DNA of 6,986 nucleotides from an uncultured Clostridia bacterium (lineage in GTDB: Bacteria; Bacillota; Clostridia; Peptostreptococcales; Acidaminobacteraceae), in the NCBI GenBank assembly GCA_937880545.1, contig CALFKA010000168.1, forward strand, positions 1 through 6,986, written 5' to 3'. Position 1 is the first letter of the stretch, and each line of letters opens with the position of its first letter. The notes under the pieces are model-generated. The model saw only the letters and a list, made by a program, of their open reading frames with translations. It did not search any database and had not been told where the DNA came from. Shown here one piece after another: positions 1 to 6,943 of this stretch. The translations under genes and the position numbers were made by a program.

Positions 1-12
1 GGCTTTTACAAG

Positions 13-46
13 CCCCCACTTCAAAGCCTACGGGTTAAGTGGTGGG
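13..46. repeat. Imperfect hairpin resembling an IS200/IS605 (TnpB-type) subterminal structure
   Basis: The left arm CCCCCACTT (13-21) pairs over nine base pairs with AAGTGG (37-42) and GGG (44-46), leaving T43 as a single bulged base and a 15-base loop. The right arm is followed directly by TAGTTGAC (47-54). Read on the minus strand this gives GTCAACTACCCACCACTT followed later by AAGTGGGGGCTTG. From memory, that layout recurs beside tnpB genes of IS200/IS605-family elements. No transposase gene is visible, so this would be the edge of an element lying beyond the window or a solitary remnant. The fold is directly visible; the family assignment is recognition only and not confirmed. It is not followed by a T-run, so it is unlikely to be an ordinary terminator. 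Confidence 0.35.
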
Positions 47-60
47 TAGTTGACCGTTTC

Positions 61-180
61 CCCTAGTCTATGTAAGTGCTGTTTGTTTCTATACTACTAT
101 CTTGGGAAAGAAAATTCATCCCTTAATTTCCTCAGTGACGTCCGATCCCTACATCTATCCGCCATCGTGTGCAGTGAATA
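61..180. other. Intergenic stretch without a recognisable feature
   Basis: This stretch lies between the left-end hairpin and the terminator of the minus-strand operon. It looks somewhat A+T richer than the genes. I see no plausible reading frame, tRNA, promoter pair or repeat that I could defend. Confidence 0.5.
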
Positions 181-182
181 AC

Positions 183-210
183 AAAAAAGCGGCAAGGGAA
201 GTCCGCCGCT
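183..210 (-). terminator. Rho-independent terminator of the six-gene operon
   Basis: Read on the minus strand, AGCGGC (210-205) pairs perfectly with GCCGCT (193-188) around an 11-base loop. The transcript then continues into a run of U encoded by the A-run at 183-188. It begins 22 bases after the trkA stop codon, where the operon should end. On the plus strand the stem is not followed at once by a T-run, so it should act mainly on minus-strand transcription. Confidence 0.85.
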
Positions 211-232
211 CTCGCTCTCTTTTTCTCATGGA

Positions 233-1618
233 TCAGGCTTGAAAAAACAGCCGCTCCGCCGATTCTTTGGTCAATATATCATCGATGTCATCAAATCCCG
301 GATGTGTCGTGACAATAATGACGCGGTCGCCTACTTTGACCTCGTCGTCTCCTCCCGGGAAGATGGGTTTGCCTTTGCGAATGATGTAGGCAATGGTGAT
401 ATCGGGTTTGATGTTCATATGGCGGATGGGAATGCCTAGGATCTTTGAACCTTCTCGCACCGCAAACTGCAGCGATTCTACTTTGCCGTCAGCCAGACGG
501 TGAAGTGCCTCCACACTGGAGCCTTCTGAGTTTTCAATGCCCCTGACATAGCGGATGATGCGATCAGCGATCAGCTCTTTGGGTGTGATGATCGACTGCA
601 GCCCCATCTCGCCAAGGCTCGCTAAAATCTGTGTGCGGTTGACCTTGGTGATGGTCTTATCTACTCCCTGGGTGCTGGCATAGAGGGAGATAATGACATT
701 TTCTTCATCGATTCCCGTCAGGCTGATCAGCGCCCCATAGTGGGCGATGCCCTCTTCATCGAGAACTTTTTTGTCGCTCCCGTCGGCGTGGATGACACTT
801 ACCTGAGGAAACTCGAGACTCAGCCGATTGGCTTCTTCCTCATCATGTTCGATGACCTTGATCTGCGTCCCCGTCCCCTGCAGCATCTTCAAAAGATAGT
901 GTGTGATACGGCTCGCACCGATGATGATGCAGCTCTTGACACGCTCGTGCTTGGCTCCGAGGTCGTGATAGAGCTTTTCAAGATCCGGCTTTGTCCCGGT
1001 GACGGTGATGATGTCTCCAGCCTGGATGACATCGGGACCTCTCGGGATGAGTGTCTCGCGTCCGCGCACAATGATGCACACGAGTAGTGTCTGATAGCGC
1101 TTTTTAAACTCGACAAGGCTCATGCCGACGAGTCGACTGTCGACTTCCACAGGGACGCTGACGACATTGACGAGGTTATTGGAAAAGCTGTCGACGTTAA
1201 GTGCAAAAGGAAACTCCAGCTCCGCCGCAATCTTCTTCGCCGCCTCCAGCTCAGGGTTGATCATCATCGTGATCCCGAGACTCTCTTCAAAGAAGGAGTA
1301 GGAGCGGTAATTTTCCGGCGTGCGGATGCGGGCAATCGTATGCTTAGCTCCTAGTTTTTTCGCCATGATGGCGGCGATCATATTGATCTCATCGACTCTT
1401 GTGACACTGATAAAAAAGTCCGCTTGTCCAACTCCGGCTTCCATCATCGTATCGTAGCTTGAGCCATTGCCGACAAGACCCGAGATATCTGCGTGCTCCA
1501 TCACCTGCTCGAGAACTCTTGCTGAACATTCAATTAATAAGACATCATGCCCGGCCTGAGAGAATTCAATACTGAGAAGTTCTCCCACCTTTCCTCCGCC
1601 GACGATGACTATTTTCAT
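233..1618 (-). CDS. trkA: Trk potassium uptake system regulatory protein TrkA
   Basis: This is the cytoplasmic NAD-binding regulatory subunit of Trk/Ktr-type K+ uptake, which gates a TrkH/TrkG membrane channel. The 461 residues match the usual length of about 450-460 and show the tandem RCK layout. The first Rossmann domain has GGGKVG at residues 7-12 and acidic E30 at the end of the second strand. RCK_C1 spans about 141-223, a second Rossmann domain about 228-360, and RCK_C2 about 370-455. In the second Rossmann domain the nucleotide loop reads GASRIT (234-239) instead of GxGxxG, although E257 is kept, so that site may bind NAD weakly or not at all. The ATG overlaps the upstream gene's TGA in an ATGA, and AGGAAGG sits 8 bases before it, suggesting translational coupling. 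It is the last gene of the operon and has no trkH beside it. The family call is secure; the reason for its placement after glycerol genes is unknown. Confidence 0.95.
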   Translation of the reverse strand: MKIVIVGGGKVGELLSIEFSQAGHDVLLIECSARVLEQVMEHADISGLVGNGSSYDTMMEAGVGQADFFISVTRVDEINMIAAIMAKKLGAKHTIARIRTPENYRSYSFFEESLGITMMINPELEAAKKIAAELEFPFALNVDSFSNNLVNVVSVPVEVDSRLVGMSLVEFKKRYQTLLVCIIVRGRETLIPRGPDVIQAGDIITVTGTKPDLEKLYHDLGAKHERVKSCIIIGASRITHYLLKMLQGTGTQIKVIEHDEEEANRLSLEFPQVSVIHADGSDKKVLDEEGIAHYGALISLTGIDEENVIISLYASTQGVDKTITKVNRTQILASLGEMGLQSIITPKELIADRIIRYVRGIENSEGSSVEALHRLADGKVESLQFAVREGSKILGIPIRHMNIKPDITIAYIIRKGKPIFPGGDDEVKVGDRVIIVTTHPGFDDIDDILTKESAERLFFQA

Positions 1619-1977
1619 GATTGTTTCCTTCCTATGTGGGATGTGGCAATAAGATCGATGCCTGTCTCTGCGACATTTTCCACTAATATATCTCCCGGCT
1701 CAATGGGCGCTTCCAGGGTTTTCCCTCTAAGGCTCTTGAGCACTTGAAACAACATTTCTTTGGGAATGGCCTCTCTCGATCGAAAGGCCACTCGCGGGAG
1801 ATGGCCCCCGCGCACCGGCAACGTCGAGGTCAACATGCGCCGAGGGAGTGTCCGCTCCTCTTTGGCAAATCTTACCCCTCTGCTACAGGCTGCTCCCGTT
1901 ACTTCCCAGTCCCCGGAGGGTGAGCGTTTGATGTCCATCGCACAGCCTCTGGGGCAAATAATACATTCTATCTTCAC
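1615..1977 (-). CDS. DUF1667 four-cysteine protein of the glycerol dehydrogenase module
   Basis: This 120-residue protein opens with C5-x2-C8-P-R-G-C12 and has a fourth cysteine at C31 in a GAACSRG context. It continues with an arginine-rich PRRMLTSTLPVRGG stretch and an IPKE motif near residue 71. This matches DUF1667, a small family usually encoded just after paired FAD oxidoreductases in glycerol operons of anaerobes. Four cysteines in a CPxGC arrangement suggest an Fe-S cluster or zinc site; that is inferred from the pattern, and the family has no firmly assigned function. The start is GTG, overlapping the previous gene's stop as GTGA, with GGAG five bases upstream inside that gene. Its stop overlaps the trkA start as ATGA. 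It probably acts as a small subunit of the dehydrogenase encoded upstream. Confidence 0.88.
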   Translation of the reverse strand: MKIECIICPRGCAMDIKRSPSGDWEVTGAACSRGVRFAKEERTLPRRMLTSTLPVRGGHLPRVAFRSREAIPKEMLFQVLKSLRGKTLEAPIEPGDILVENVAETGIDLIATSHIGRKQS

Positions 1978-3173
1978 ACGATCTCCAATCGCAAATGGTC
2001 TCTTTCTTCAAGTCCCGGCACATCGATCCGCTCCATCTCAGAAGGAATCGCGAATGAAAGCCTTTTTTCTACAACCACCTTTGTACCATTATAGAGTCGC
2101 ACCGTCCCTTTTTCCAGAGGTTCTTTCACTCGGAAGAACAACGAAAACGGCTCTGACCCACAAACCTCCTGCGGAATACAGGAATGAATATTGCCTTCTA
2201 CTGTGACGGATGCACCGGCTTGTCTCTTGGCGCCCTGAAGGTGCGAAGCAGCTCCTCTTGCCGCCCATCGCCCTTCTTCGCTGACATAGTCGACGATATC
2301 GTGCACGTGAAGGGTATTGCCACAGACAAAGAAGCCTTCTGTCCTTGCTTCCCTGTATTCATTAACTAAAGGACCTCCCGTCCTCTCATCCATCGGCAGG
2401 AAGTACTTGACCAAGTCATTTTCAGGAATTAGTCCCACACTGAGAAGAAGCAGGTCACAGGCGATGACTCTCGTCTCCCCACTCTCTTCGTGATAGACTT
2501 CCACCCCCTCGATATGTTCTCTTCCGATCACTTTTGTTATGCGGCTGCGAAGGTACAATGGGATGTCGTAGTCATGCAGACACTGATGGATATTCCTTCG
2601 AAGTCCTGAACTTCTGGGAAGCACCTCAATGACCGCCTCGACTTGCACCCCCTCCCATACGAGCCGTCTCGCCATGATGAGGCCGATATCTCCTGAGCCA
2701 TAGATGACAGCCCGTGTGCCGAGCCTCTTTCCTTCTAAATTCATGAGTCCCTGCGCTGCTCCTGCGTGGTAGATGCCCGCCGGGCGCTCTCCCATGAGGC
2801 CGATCATGCCGGCAGTTCTCTCCCTGCACCCCATGGCGAGGATGACAGAGCGCGCCTGCACCGTCTCATAGCCGTCTTTTGAGCTGAAGGTCACCTTCTT
2901 ATCCGGAGATACTTTGCTCACCATCGTTCCTGTGCGAATCTCGACACCGCTTTTCTTTACTTCTTCAATAAACCGCCAGGCATACTCAGGCCCGCTCAGT
3001 TCCTCGTTAAACTCCTTGAGCCCAAACCCCATGTGAATACACTGAGGCAAAATACCTCCAAGCTCGGCTGCTCGCTCAAGAAGGAGCACGTCTTTCACAC
3101 CAAGTTTTCTGGCTTCGATGGCCGCCGCCAGTCCTGCAGGACCTCCGCCGATGATGATCAGATCTCTAGTCAT
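1974..3173 (-). CDS. FAD/NAD(P)-binding pyridine nucleotide-type oxidoreductase, glycerol operon partner
   Basis: This is a flavoprotein of the two-dinucleotide-binding-domain class. The FAD loop GGGPAG lies at residues 9-14 and a second Rossmann loop GSGDIG at about 159-164 fits NAD(P) binding. A late segment VCGNTLHVHDIVDY (about 283-296) supplies the usual second FAD contact. LPQCIHMGFG places a conserved-looking cysteine at 45, but there is no CxxxxC redox disulfide of the thioredoxin or lipoamide reductase type. The last 80 or so residues form a separate tail of unknown role. I prefer ATG at 3173 (399 residues), because AGGAGG at 3178-3183 lies four bases from it but only one base from the GTG at 3176. 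It overlaps the end of the upstream gene by 8 bases and the downstream GTG by 4. By family context it is the electron-transferring partner of the BFD-type dehydrogenase upstream; direct NAD(P) reduction is an inference. Confidence 0.9.
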   Translation of the reverse strand: MTRDLIIIGGGPAGLAAAIEARKLGVKDVLLLERAAELGGILPQCIHMGFGLKEFNEELSGPEYAWRFIEEVKKSGVEIRTGTMVSKVSPDKKVTFSSKDGYETVQARSVILAMGCRERTAGMIGLMGERPAGIYHAGAAQGLMNLEGKRLGTRAVIYGSGDIGLIMARRLVWEGVQVEAVIEVLPRSSGLRRNIHQCLHDYDIPLYLRSRITKVIGREHIEGVEVYHEESGETRVIACDLLLLSVGLIPENDLVKYFLPMDERTGGPLVNEYREARTEGFFVCGNTLHVHDIVDYVSEEGRWAARGAASHLQGAKRQAGASVTVEGNIHSCIPQEVCGSEPFSLFFRVKEPLEKGTVRLYNGTKVVVEKRLSFAIPSEMERIDVPGLEERDHLRLEIV

Positions 3174-4587
3174 CACGCCTCCTCATCATCCAGCTTCCTC
3201 TTCCTTCTTTTCGTACATCTTCCTCGCTCAATGAGAGCTCTTCCTGGAGCACCTTTATGATCCGGCTCTCACAGAAACCTCCCTGGCATCTTCCACTCCC
3301 CGGACGCACTCTGCGTTTGACGCCTCCGACAGTTCTTGCGCCACCCGGACGCCGGATGGCTTCTCTCACCTCAGAGAGGCTGACCATCTCACAGCGGCAG
3401 AGGATCTCGCCCGCCTCGGGGTCTTCCTGAATCTTTTCATTTCTTTGTTTCGAAGACATCGTGTGCACTGAAGGGATGCCTTCTCTGTGGTGGATCACTG
3501 TGTCCTTCTTCTTAAGTTCTGTCATCTCAGAAAGAAGTTCTCGTACATACTCGGCGATGGCCGGTGCAGCACTCAGACCCGGCGAGTCAATCCCCGCTAC
3601 CTGAATGCATCCGGGGGATCCTTTGCTCTTTTCAATTCGAAAATCTCCGCCCGGTGTCGATGCTCGCACACCGCTGAAGAGGCGGATGGTCGAAGCAATA
3701 TCAGGTCTTGCGATCAGCTTCCTCACACCTCTATCCACAAAAGCGATCCCTTCCACATCCGTTGCGTGGTCGTGGATATCTTCCTTTATCTCGCTCGTCG
3801 GCCCATATAGGGTGTTTCCGTGAACGGTGGGGACAACCAGGACTCCCTTGGAGTGTTCCTCGGGAAGGCCAAACAGTACGTAGTGGAATTTCTGTCTCAC
3901 CCCTTTATCGAGGACTCTGTACTGTCCTTTTCTCGGGATGATCTCGATCTCATCACCTAATAGAGAAGCGACATGACCTGCCCCTGTTCCGGCGGCATTG
4001 ATAACATGGTCGACGTGAAACTCTCCTCTGTCTGTCTTCAGGAGATACTTCTTCTCTTGTCTTTCGATCGAAAGGAGTTCGGTATCCGGGTGAAAGGAGA
4101 CGCCATTGGCGATGGCGTTTTCTAAAAAGGCGAAGGTCGCCTGAAAAGGACAGAGAATCCCTGCACCGGGAGAATAGAGAGCCGAGCAGACGGTATCACA
4201 GAGTCCCGGCACCTTTTCATGCACAGTCTCTCGGTCCCAGATTTCAAGACCTTTCACGCCGTTCATCTCTCCACGTTTTTTCAGTTCCACCAGCTGCGAC
4301 TGATCATCGCAATCACGAGTCAGAACAAGTGAGCCGATAGTCTTAAGAGGAATAGAGAGTTCCTTCGCTATCTCATGAAACAGTTCGTTTCCGCGGACAT
4401 TGAGGCGCGCTTTCAGACTGCCCGGCACAGCATCGAATCCGCCGTGTAAGATGGCGGAATTTGACTTGCTCGTACCCATGCACGCTTCGGGTTCCCTCTC
4501 AAGGAGTATGATGTCCAGTTGATAGCGAGAGAGCTCTCTCGCGATGGCTGTGCCGACAATCCCCGCTCCGACAATGGCGATCTTCAT
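3166..4587 (-). CDS. Glycerol-3-phosphate dehydrogenase-like FAD oxidoreductase with C-terminal [2Fe-2S] BFD domain
   Basis: The predicted reaction is oxidation of sn-glycerol-3-phosphate to dihydroxyacetone phosphate. Residues 1-350 form a DAO-fold flavoprotein: GAGIVG at 7-12, E30 at the second strand end, a KSNSAILHGGFD region at 41-52, RKGQYRV at 219-225, FSGVRASTPGGDF at 304-316 and GIDSPGLSAAP at 332-342. After a linker, residues 394-450 carry C397-x-C399 and C434-x4-C439, the cysteine spacing of the bacterioferritin-associated ferredoxin-like [2Fe-2S] fold. This resembles the GlpA subunit of anaerobic G3P dehydrogenase, and also L-2-hydroxyglutarate oxidase-like proteins that share the DAO part. 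The position directly after glpK favours G3P as substrate. The ATG overlaps the glpK stop as ATGA, with only a weak GGGA-type ribosome site, so translational coupling is likely. No defects are seen. I leave the symbol blank because glpA and glpO labels are used inconsistently here. Confidence 0.9.
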   Translation of the reverse strand: MKIAIVGAGIVGTAIARELSRYQLDIILLEREPEACMGTSKSNSAILHGGFDAVPGSLKARLNVRGNELFHEIAKELSIPLKTIGSLVLTRDCDDQSQLVELKKRGEMNGVKGLEIWDRETVHEKVPGLCDTVCSALYSPGAGILCPFQATFAFLENAIANGVSFHPDTELLSIERQEKKYLLKTDRGEFHVDHVINAAGTGAGHVASLLGDEIEIIPRKGQYRVLDKGVRQKFHYVLFGLPEEHSKGVLVVPTVHGNTLYGPTSEIKEDIHDHATDVEGIAFVDRGVRKLIARPDIASTIRLFSGVRASTPGGDFRIEKSKGSPGCIQVAGIDSPGLSAAPAIAEYVRELLSEMTELKKKDTVIHHREGIPSVHTMSSKQRNEKIQEDPEAGEILCRCEMVSLSEVREAIRRPGGARTVGGVKRRVRPGSGRCQGGFCESRIIKVLQEELSLSEEDVRKEGRGSWMMRRRDD

Positions 4588-6074
4588 TTCTCATCCCATC
4601 CGAGACAGCGCTCGACGGCTTTTAGCCAGCGAGAATAGTTCTCCTGAATCCACTCCTCATCTTTTTGGGGAGTAAAGAGAAAGCCGCTTCCCTGGCGCTC
4701 TTCAAGAAACTCTCTGTTCCAAAGCCCTGCGGCCAGTCCGGCAAGGTACGCAGCACCCAGTGCCGTCGTCTCTTTGCGCGCACTCCTTCGCACGGCAAGG
4801 TGTAGGATATCTGCCTGGAACTGCATCAAAAAGTCATTGGCGCTCGCTCCACCGTCGACCCGTAGATCCGTAATCGGTGTGTGCGATTCCTCCTCCATAA
4901 GATGCAGGATGTCTTTTAACTGATAGGCGATCGACTCCAGCGTCGCCCGCACGATATGCTCTCTCTTTGTTCCTCGGGTCAATCCAAAGATCGCACCACG
5001 AGCATACATATCCCAGTAGGGGGCGCCAAGACCTGTAAAGGCCGGCACCACCACGACACCATTGGTATCTTCAACCATGTTGGCGTAGTATTCGCTCTGG
5101 GGCGCGTCATAGACGAGGCGCAGCTCATCTCTTAGCCACTGAATGGAGGCGCCTGCGACAAACACGCTGCCTTCGAGCGCATACATCGTCTCCCCAGGTA
5201 GCTCCCACGCCAAGGTAGTGAGGAGTCCTCTTTTTGAAAAGACAGGTTCCTCTCCCGTATTCATCAGGAGAAAGCAGCCCGTTCCATACGTGTTTTTCAC
5301 CATCCCCTTCTTTGTGCACTGCTGCCCAAAAAGAGCCGCCTGCTGGTCTCCGGCAACGCCAAAGATCGGCACCTGAACGCCACCGAAAATCTCCGGATGG
5401 GTCATGCCAAACAAGCCACTGCTCGGAAGCACTTCGGGGAGGATGGCAGAGGGAATTCCAAGCTCCTTCAAGATCTCTTCATCCCACTTCTTTTCTTTTA
5501 TGTTATAGAGCATGGTACGCGAGGCATTGGTGATGTCGGTGACATGGCGCTCTCCTCTGGTCAGTTGCCAGATGAGCCAGGTGTCAACAGTGCCAAAGAG
5601 CACCTCTCCCTTCTCTGCCCTCTCCTTCAATCCCGGCACCTCGTTAAAGAGCCAGAGGATCTTACTCATGGAAAAGTAGGCGTCAAGGACAAGCCCTGTC
5701 TTTTCATGGAGCCACTCCTCCAGCCCCCGCTCTTTGAGTTCTTCACAGATGGCAGCGCTTCGTCGGCACTGCCAGACGATGGCGCGGTACAGTGGCTCTC
5801 CGGTTGCCTTGTCCCACATCAGGGTCGTCTCACGCTGATTGGTGATGCCGATGCCGGCGATGTCTCTTGCCGACACTCTTTTTGCCTCTAAGACATCTCT
5901 GGCGACAGAGATCTGTGAGCGCCAGATATCTCTGGGCTCCTGCTCCACCCAGCCCTGCTGAGGATAATGCTGTGCAAACTCTCTCTGAGAGGAATAGACC
6001 TCCTCCGTTTTTTCGTTATAGAGAATAGCGCGGGAGCTGGTCGTTCCCTGATCGAGAGCCAAAATATACTTCAC
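4584..6074 (-). CDS. glpK: Glycerol kinase
   Basis: This enzyme phosphorylates glycerol with ATP to sn-glycerol-3-phosphate in the cytoplasm. The 496 residues fit the family (E. coli about 502). Visible motifs are DQGTTSSR (8-15), NQRETT with R81 and E82, VWQCRR (100-105), DAYFS with Y133, TNASRT (182-187), GDQQAALFGQ with the catalytic base D243, KNTYGTGCF (260-268), AFTGLGAPYWD (345-355) and VDGGAS (406-411). R81, E82, Y133 and D243 sit two positions before E. coli R83, E84, Y135 and D245, so the active site looks complete. I chose GTG at 6074: AGGAGG lies six bases upstream and the protein then begins VKYILALDQGTTSS, as family members do. An open frame runs back to 6263, but that extension lies inside the upstream dipeptidase gene and does not look like protein. 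Only 10 bases separate it from that gene. The loop before D243 lacks the usual regulatory residues. Confidence 0.97.
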   Translation of the reverse strand: MKYILALDQGTTSSRAILYNEKTEEVYSSQREFAQHYPQQGWVEQEPRDIWRSQISVARDVLEAKRVSARDIAGIGITNQRETTLMWDKATGEPLYRAIVWQCRRSAAICEELKERGLEEWLHEKTGLVLDAYFSMSKILWLFNEVPGLKERAEKGEVLFGTVDTWLIWQLTRGERHVTDITNASRTMLYNIKEKKWDEEILKELGIPSAILPEVLPSSGLFGMTHPEIFGGVQVPIFGVAGDQQAALFGQQCTKKGMVKNTYGTGCFLLMNTGEEPVFSKRGLLTTLAWELPGETMYALEGSVFVAGASIQWLRDELRLVYDAPQSEYYANMVEDTNGVVVVPAFTGLGAPYWDMYARGAIFGLTRGTKREHIVRATLESIAYQLKDILHLMEEESHTPITDLRVDGGASANDFLMQFQADILHLAVRRSARKETTALGAAYLAGLAAGLWNREFLEERQGSGFLFTPQKDEEWIQENYSRWLKAVERCLGWDEK

Positions 6075-6080
6075 CTCAAA

Positions 6081-6086
6081 CCTCCT
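6081..6086 (-). promoter_or_regulatory. Ribosome binding site that fixes the glpK start
   Basis: On the minus strand this is AGGAGG, six bases (TTTGAG) before the GTG at 6074. It begins within the dipeptidase stop codon TAG (6087-6085), so ribosomes ending the upstream gene finish on the glpK site. This favours coupled translation and rules against the longer open frame starting at 6263. Confidence 0.85.
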
Positions 6087-6943
6087 ACCATACATCGCGG
6101 AGCATGCGCAGGACATTGTCCCGGGCAAGCTTTTGAATCTGCCCCTCGCTCCACCCTTCCTTTTTGAGCGCATCAAAGAGCACTGCCATCTCTGTGGGGT
6201 CCTTGATCGCCAGTTCTCCGGTGACGCCATCAAAGTCACTGCCAATAGCGACGATATCTTCACCGCCGATATTTTTGAGATGGTTGAGATGCTTCACATG
6301 ATCTTCCAGCCTGTTTCCTTCTCGATTGCCGCTTAGGAAGGCCGGGTGAAAATTGAGTCCTATTACCCCACCACTTTCTGCCAGCGCTCGGATCATCTCA
6401 TCGGTGAGATTTCTCGGGTGATCGGTTACGCTTCTTGCGTTCGAGTGGGTAGCAGCAAAAGGCTTTTGGGAGATCTCTACCACATCCCAGAAACCTCCGT
6501 CACTTAGATGCGCGACGTCCACCACGCCTCCTCTGTCGTTTAGCCACTCAATGGCTTCCTTGCCTAGAGGGGTCAGGCCTTTTTGCATCTCATTGCGATC
6601 GGTGCTGTTGGGAAAAGCCAAAGAATTGGCAGTATTCCAGATGAGACCAAAGCTGCGAAAACCCATAGAGTACAAGAGCTCTAAGTCATCGAGCGTCTTC
6701 ACGACTCGACAGTCTTCTATGCTCAGCACGCCGCTGAGCACCTTCTCTTTCGCATTTTTCTCCAGGTCTTCAACACGCAGAGCATGGCGAAATCTCTCTG
6801 AAAGTGAATCTTTAAAGATGGACACCAGCCGCTCGACATGAGTCCAGTCCGACCAGTCGGTTGCATCATTGGGCATCCACACAGCAAAAAACTGTGCGAT
6901 CGCCTCTGCCTCCCGAAGTCTCTTCAGGTCGACATCAAAGCTG
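6085..6943 (-). CDS. Membrane dipeptidase-like peptidase family M19, 5'-truncated by the contig end
   Basis: This is a zinc dipeptidase of the renal dipeptidase (M19) family, expected to cleave dipeptides. The genomic part encodes 285 residues beginning SFDVDLKRLREAE. E76 in LSIED is the probable bridging zinc ligand. H145 in DVAHLSDGGFWDV and H166 in ATHSNARSVTDHPRNLTD are zinc ligands, and their 21-residue spacing equals that of H198 and H219 in human DPEP1. GSDFDG (234-239) supplies the conserved aspartate region. The N-terminal HxD zinc motif of the family is absent because the gene runs off the genomic sequence; roughly 30-50 residues are probably missing. The open frame continues into adapter to a GTG at 6960, adding the residues MCSSDL, which are not real protein. 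There is no sign of decay in the remaining part. It is the first visible gene of the operon, with its start and the operon promoter lying outside the window. Its physiological substrate is unknown. Confidence 0.93.

Noticed and set aside
13..46. The left-end hairpin as a terminator of a plus-strand gene.
   Set aside because: No T-run follows the stem and it has a bulge; TAGTTGACC follows instead.
740..1087. A 115-codon plus-strand open frame opposite trkA.
   Set aside because: It mirrors the codon pattern of trkA on the other strand and has no recognisable protein features.
3174..3176. GTG as the start of the second FAD oxidoreductase.
   Set aside because: It leaves a single base between AGGAGG and the start codon. 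The ATG at 3173 has better spacing and gives the usual N-terminus.
163..3472. A 16-base near-repeat, CATCGTGTGCAGTGAA at 163-178 and CATCGTGTGCACTGAA at 3457-3472 (15 of 16 identical).
   Set aside because: Only two copies, one of them inside a conserved coding gene, with no flanking similarity or symmetry. Chance is the simplest explanation.
5397..5891. A 164-codon open frame on the plus strand inside glpK.
   Set aside because: It is antisense to well-conserved kinase motifs, has no ribosome site I could support, and its translation resembles no family.
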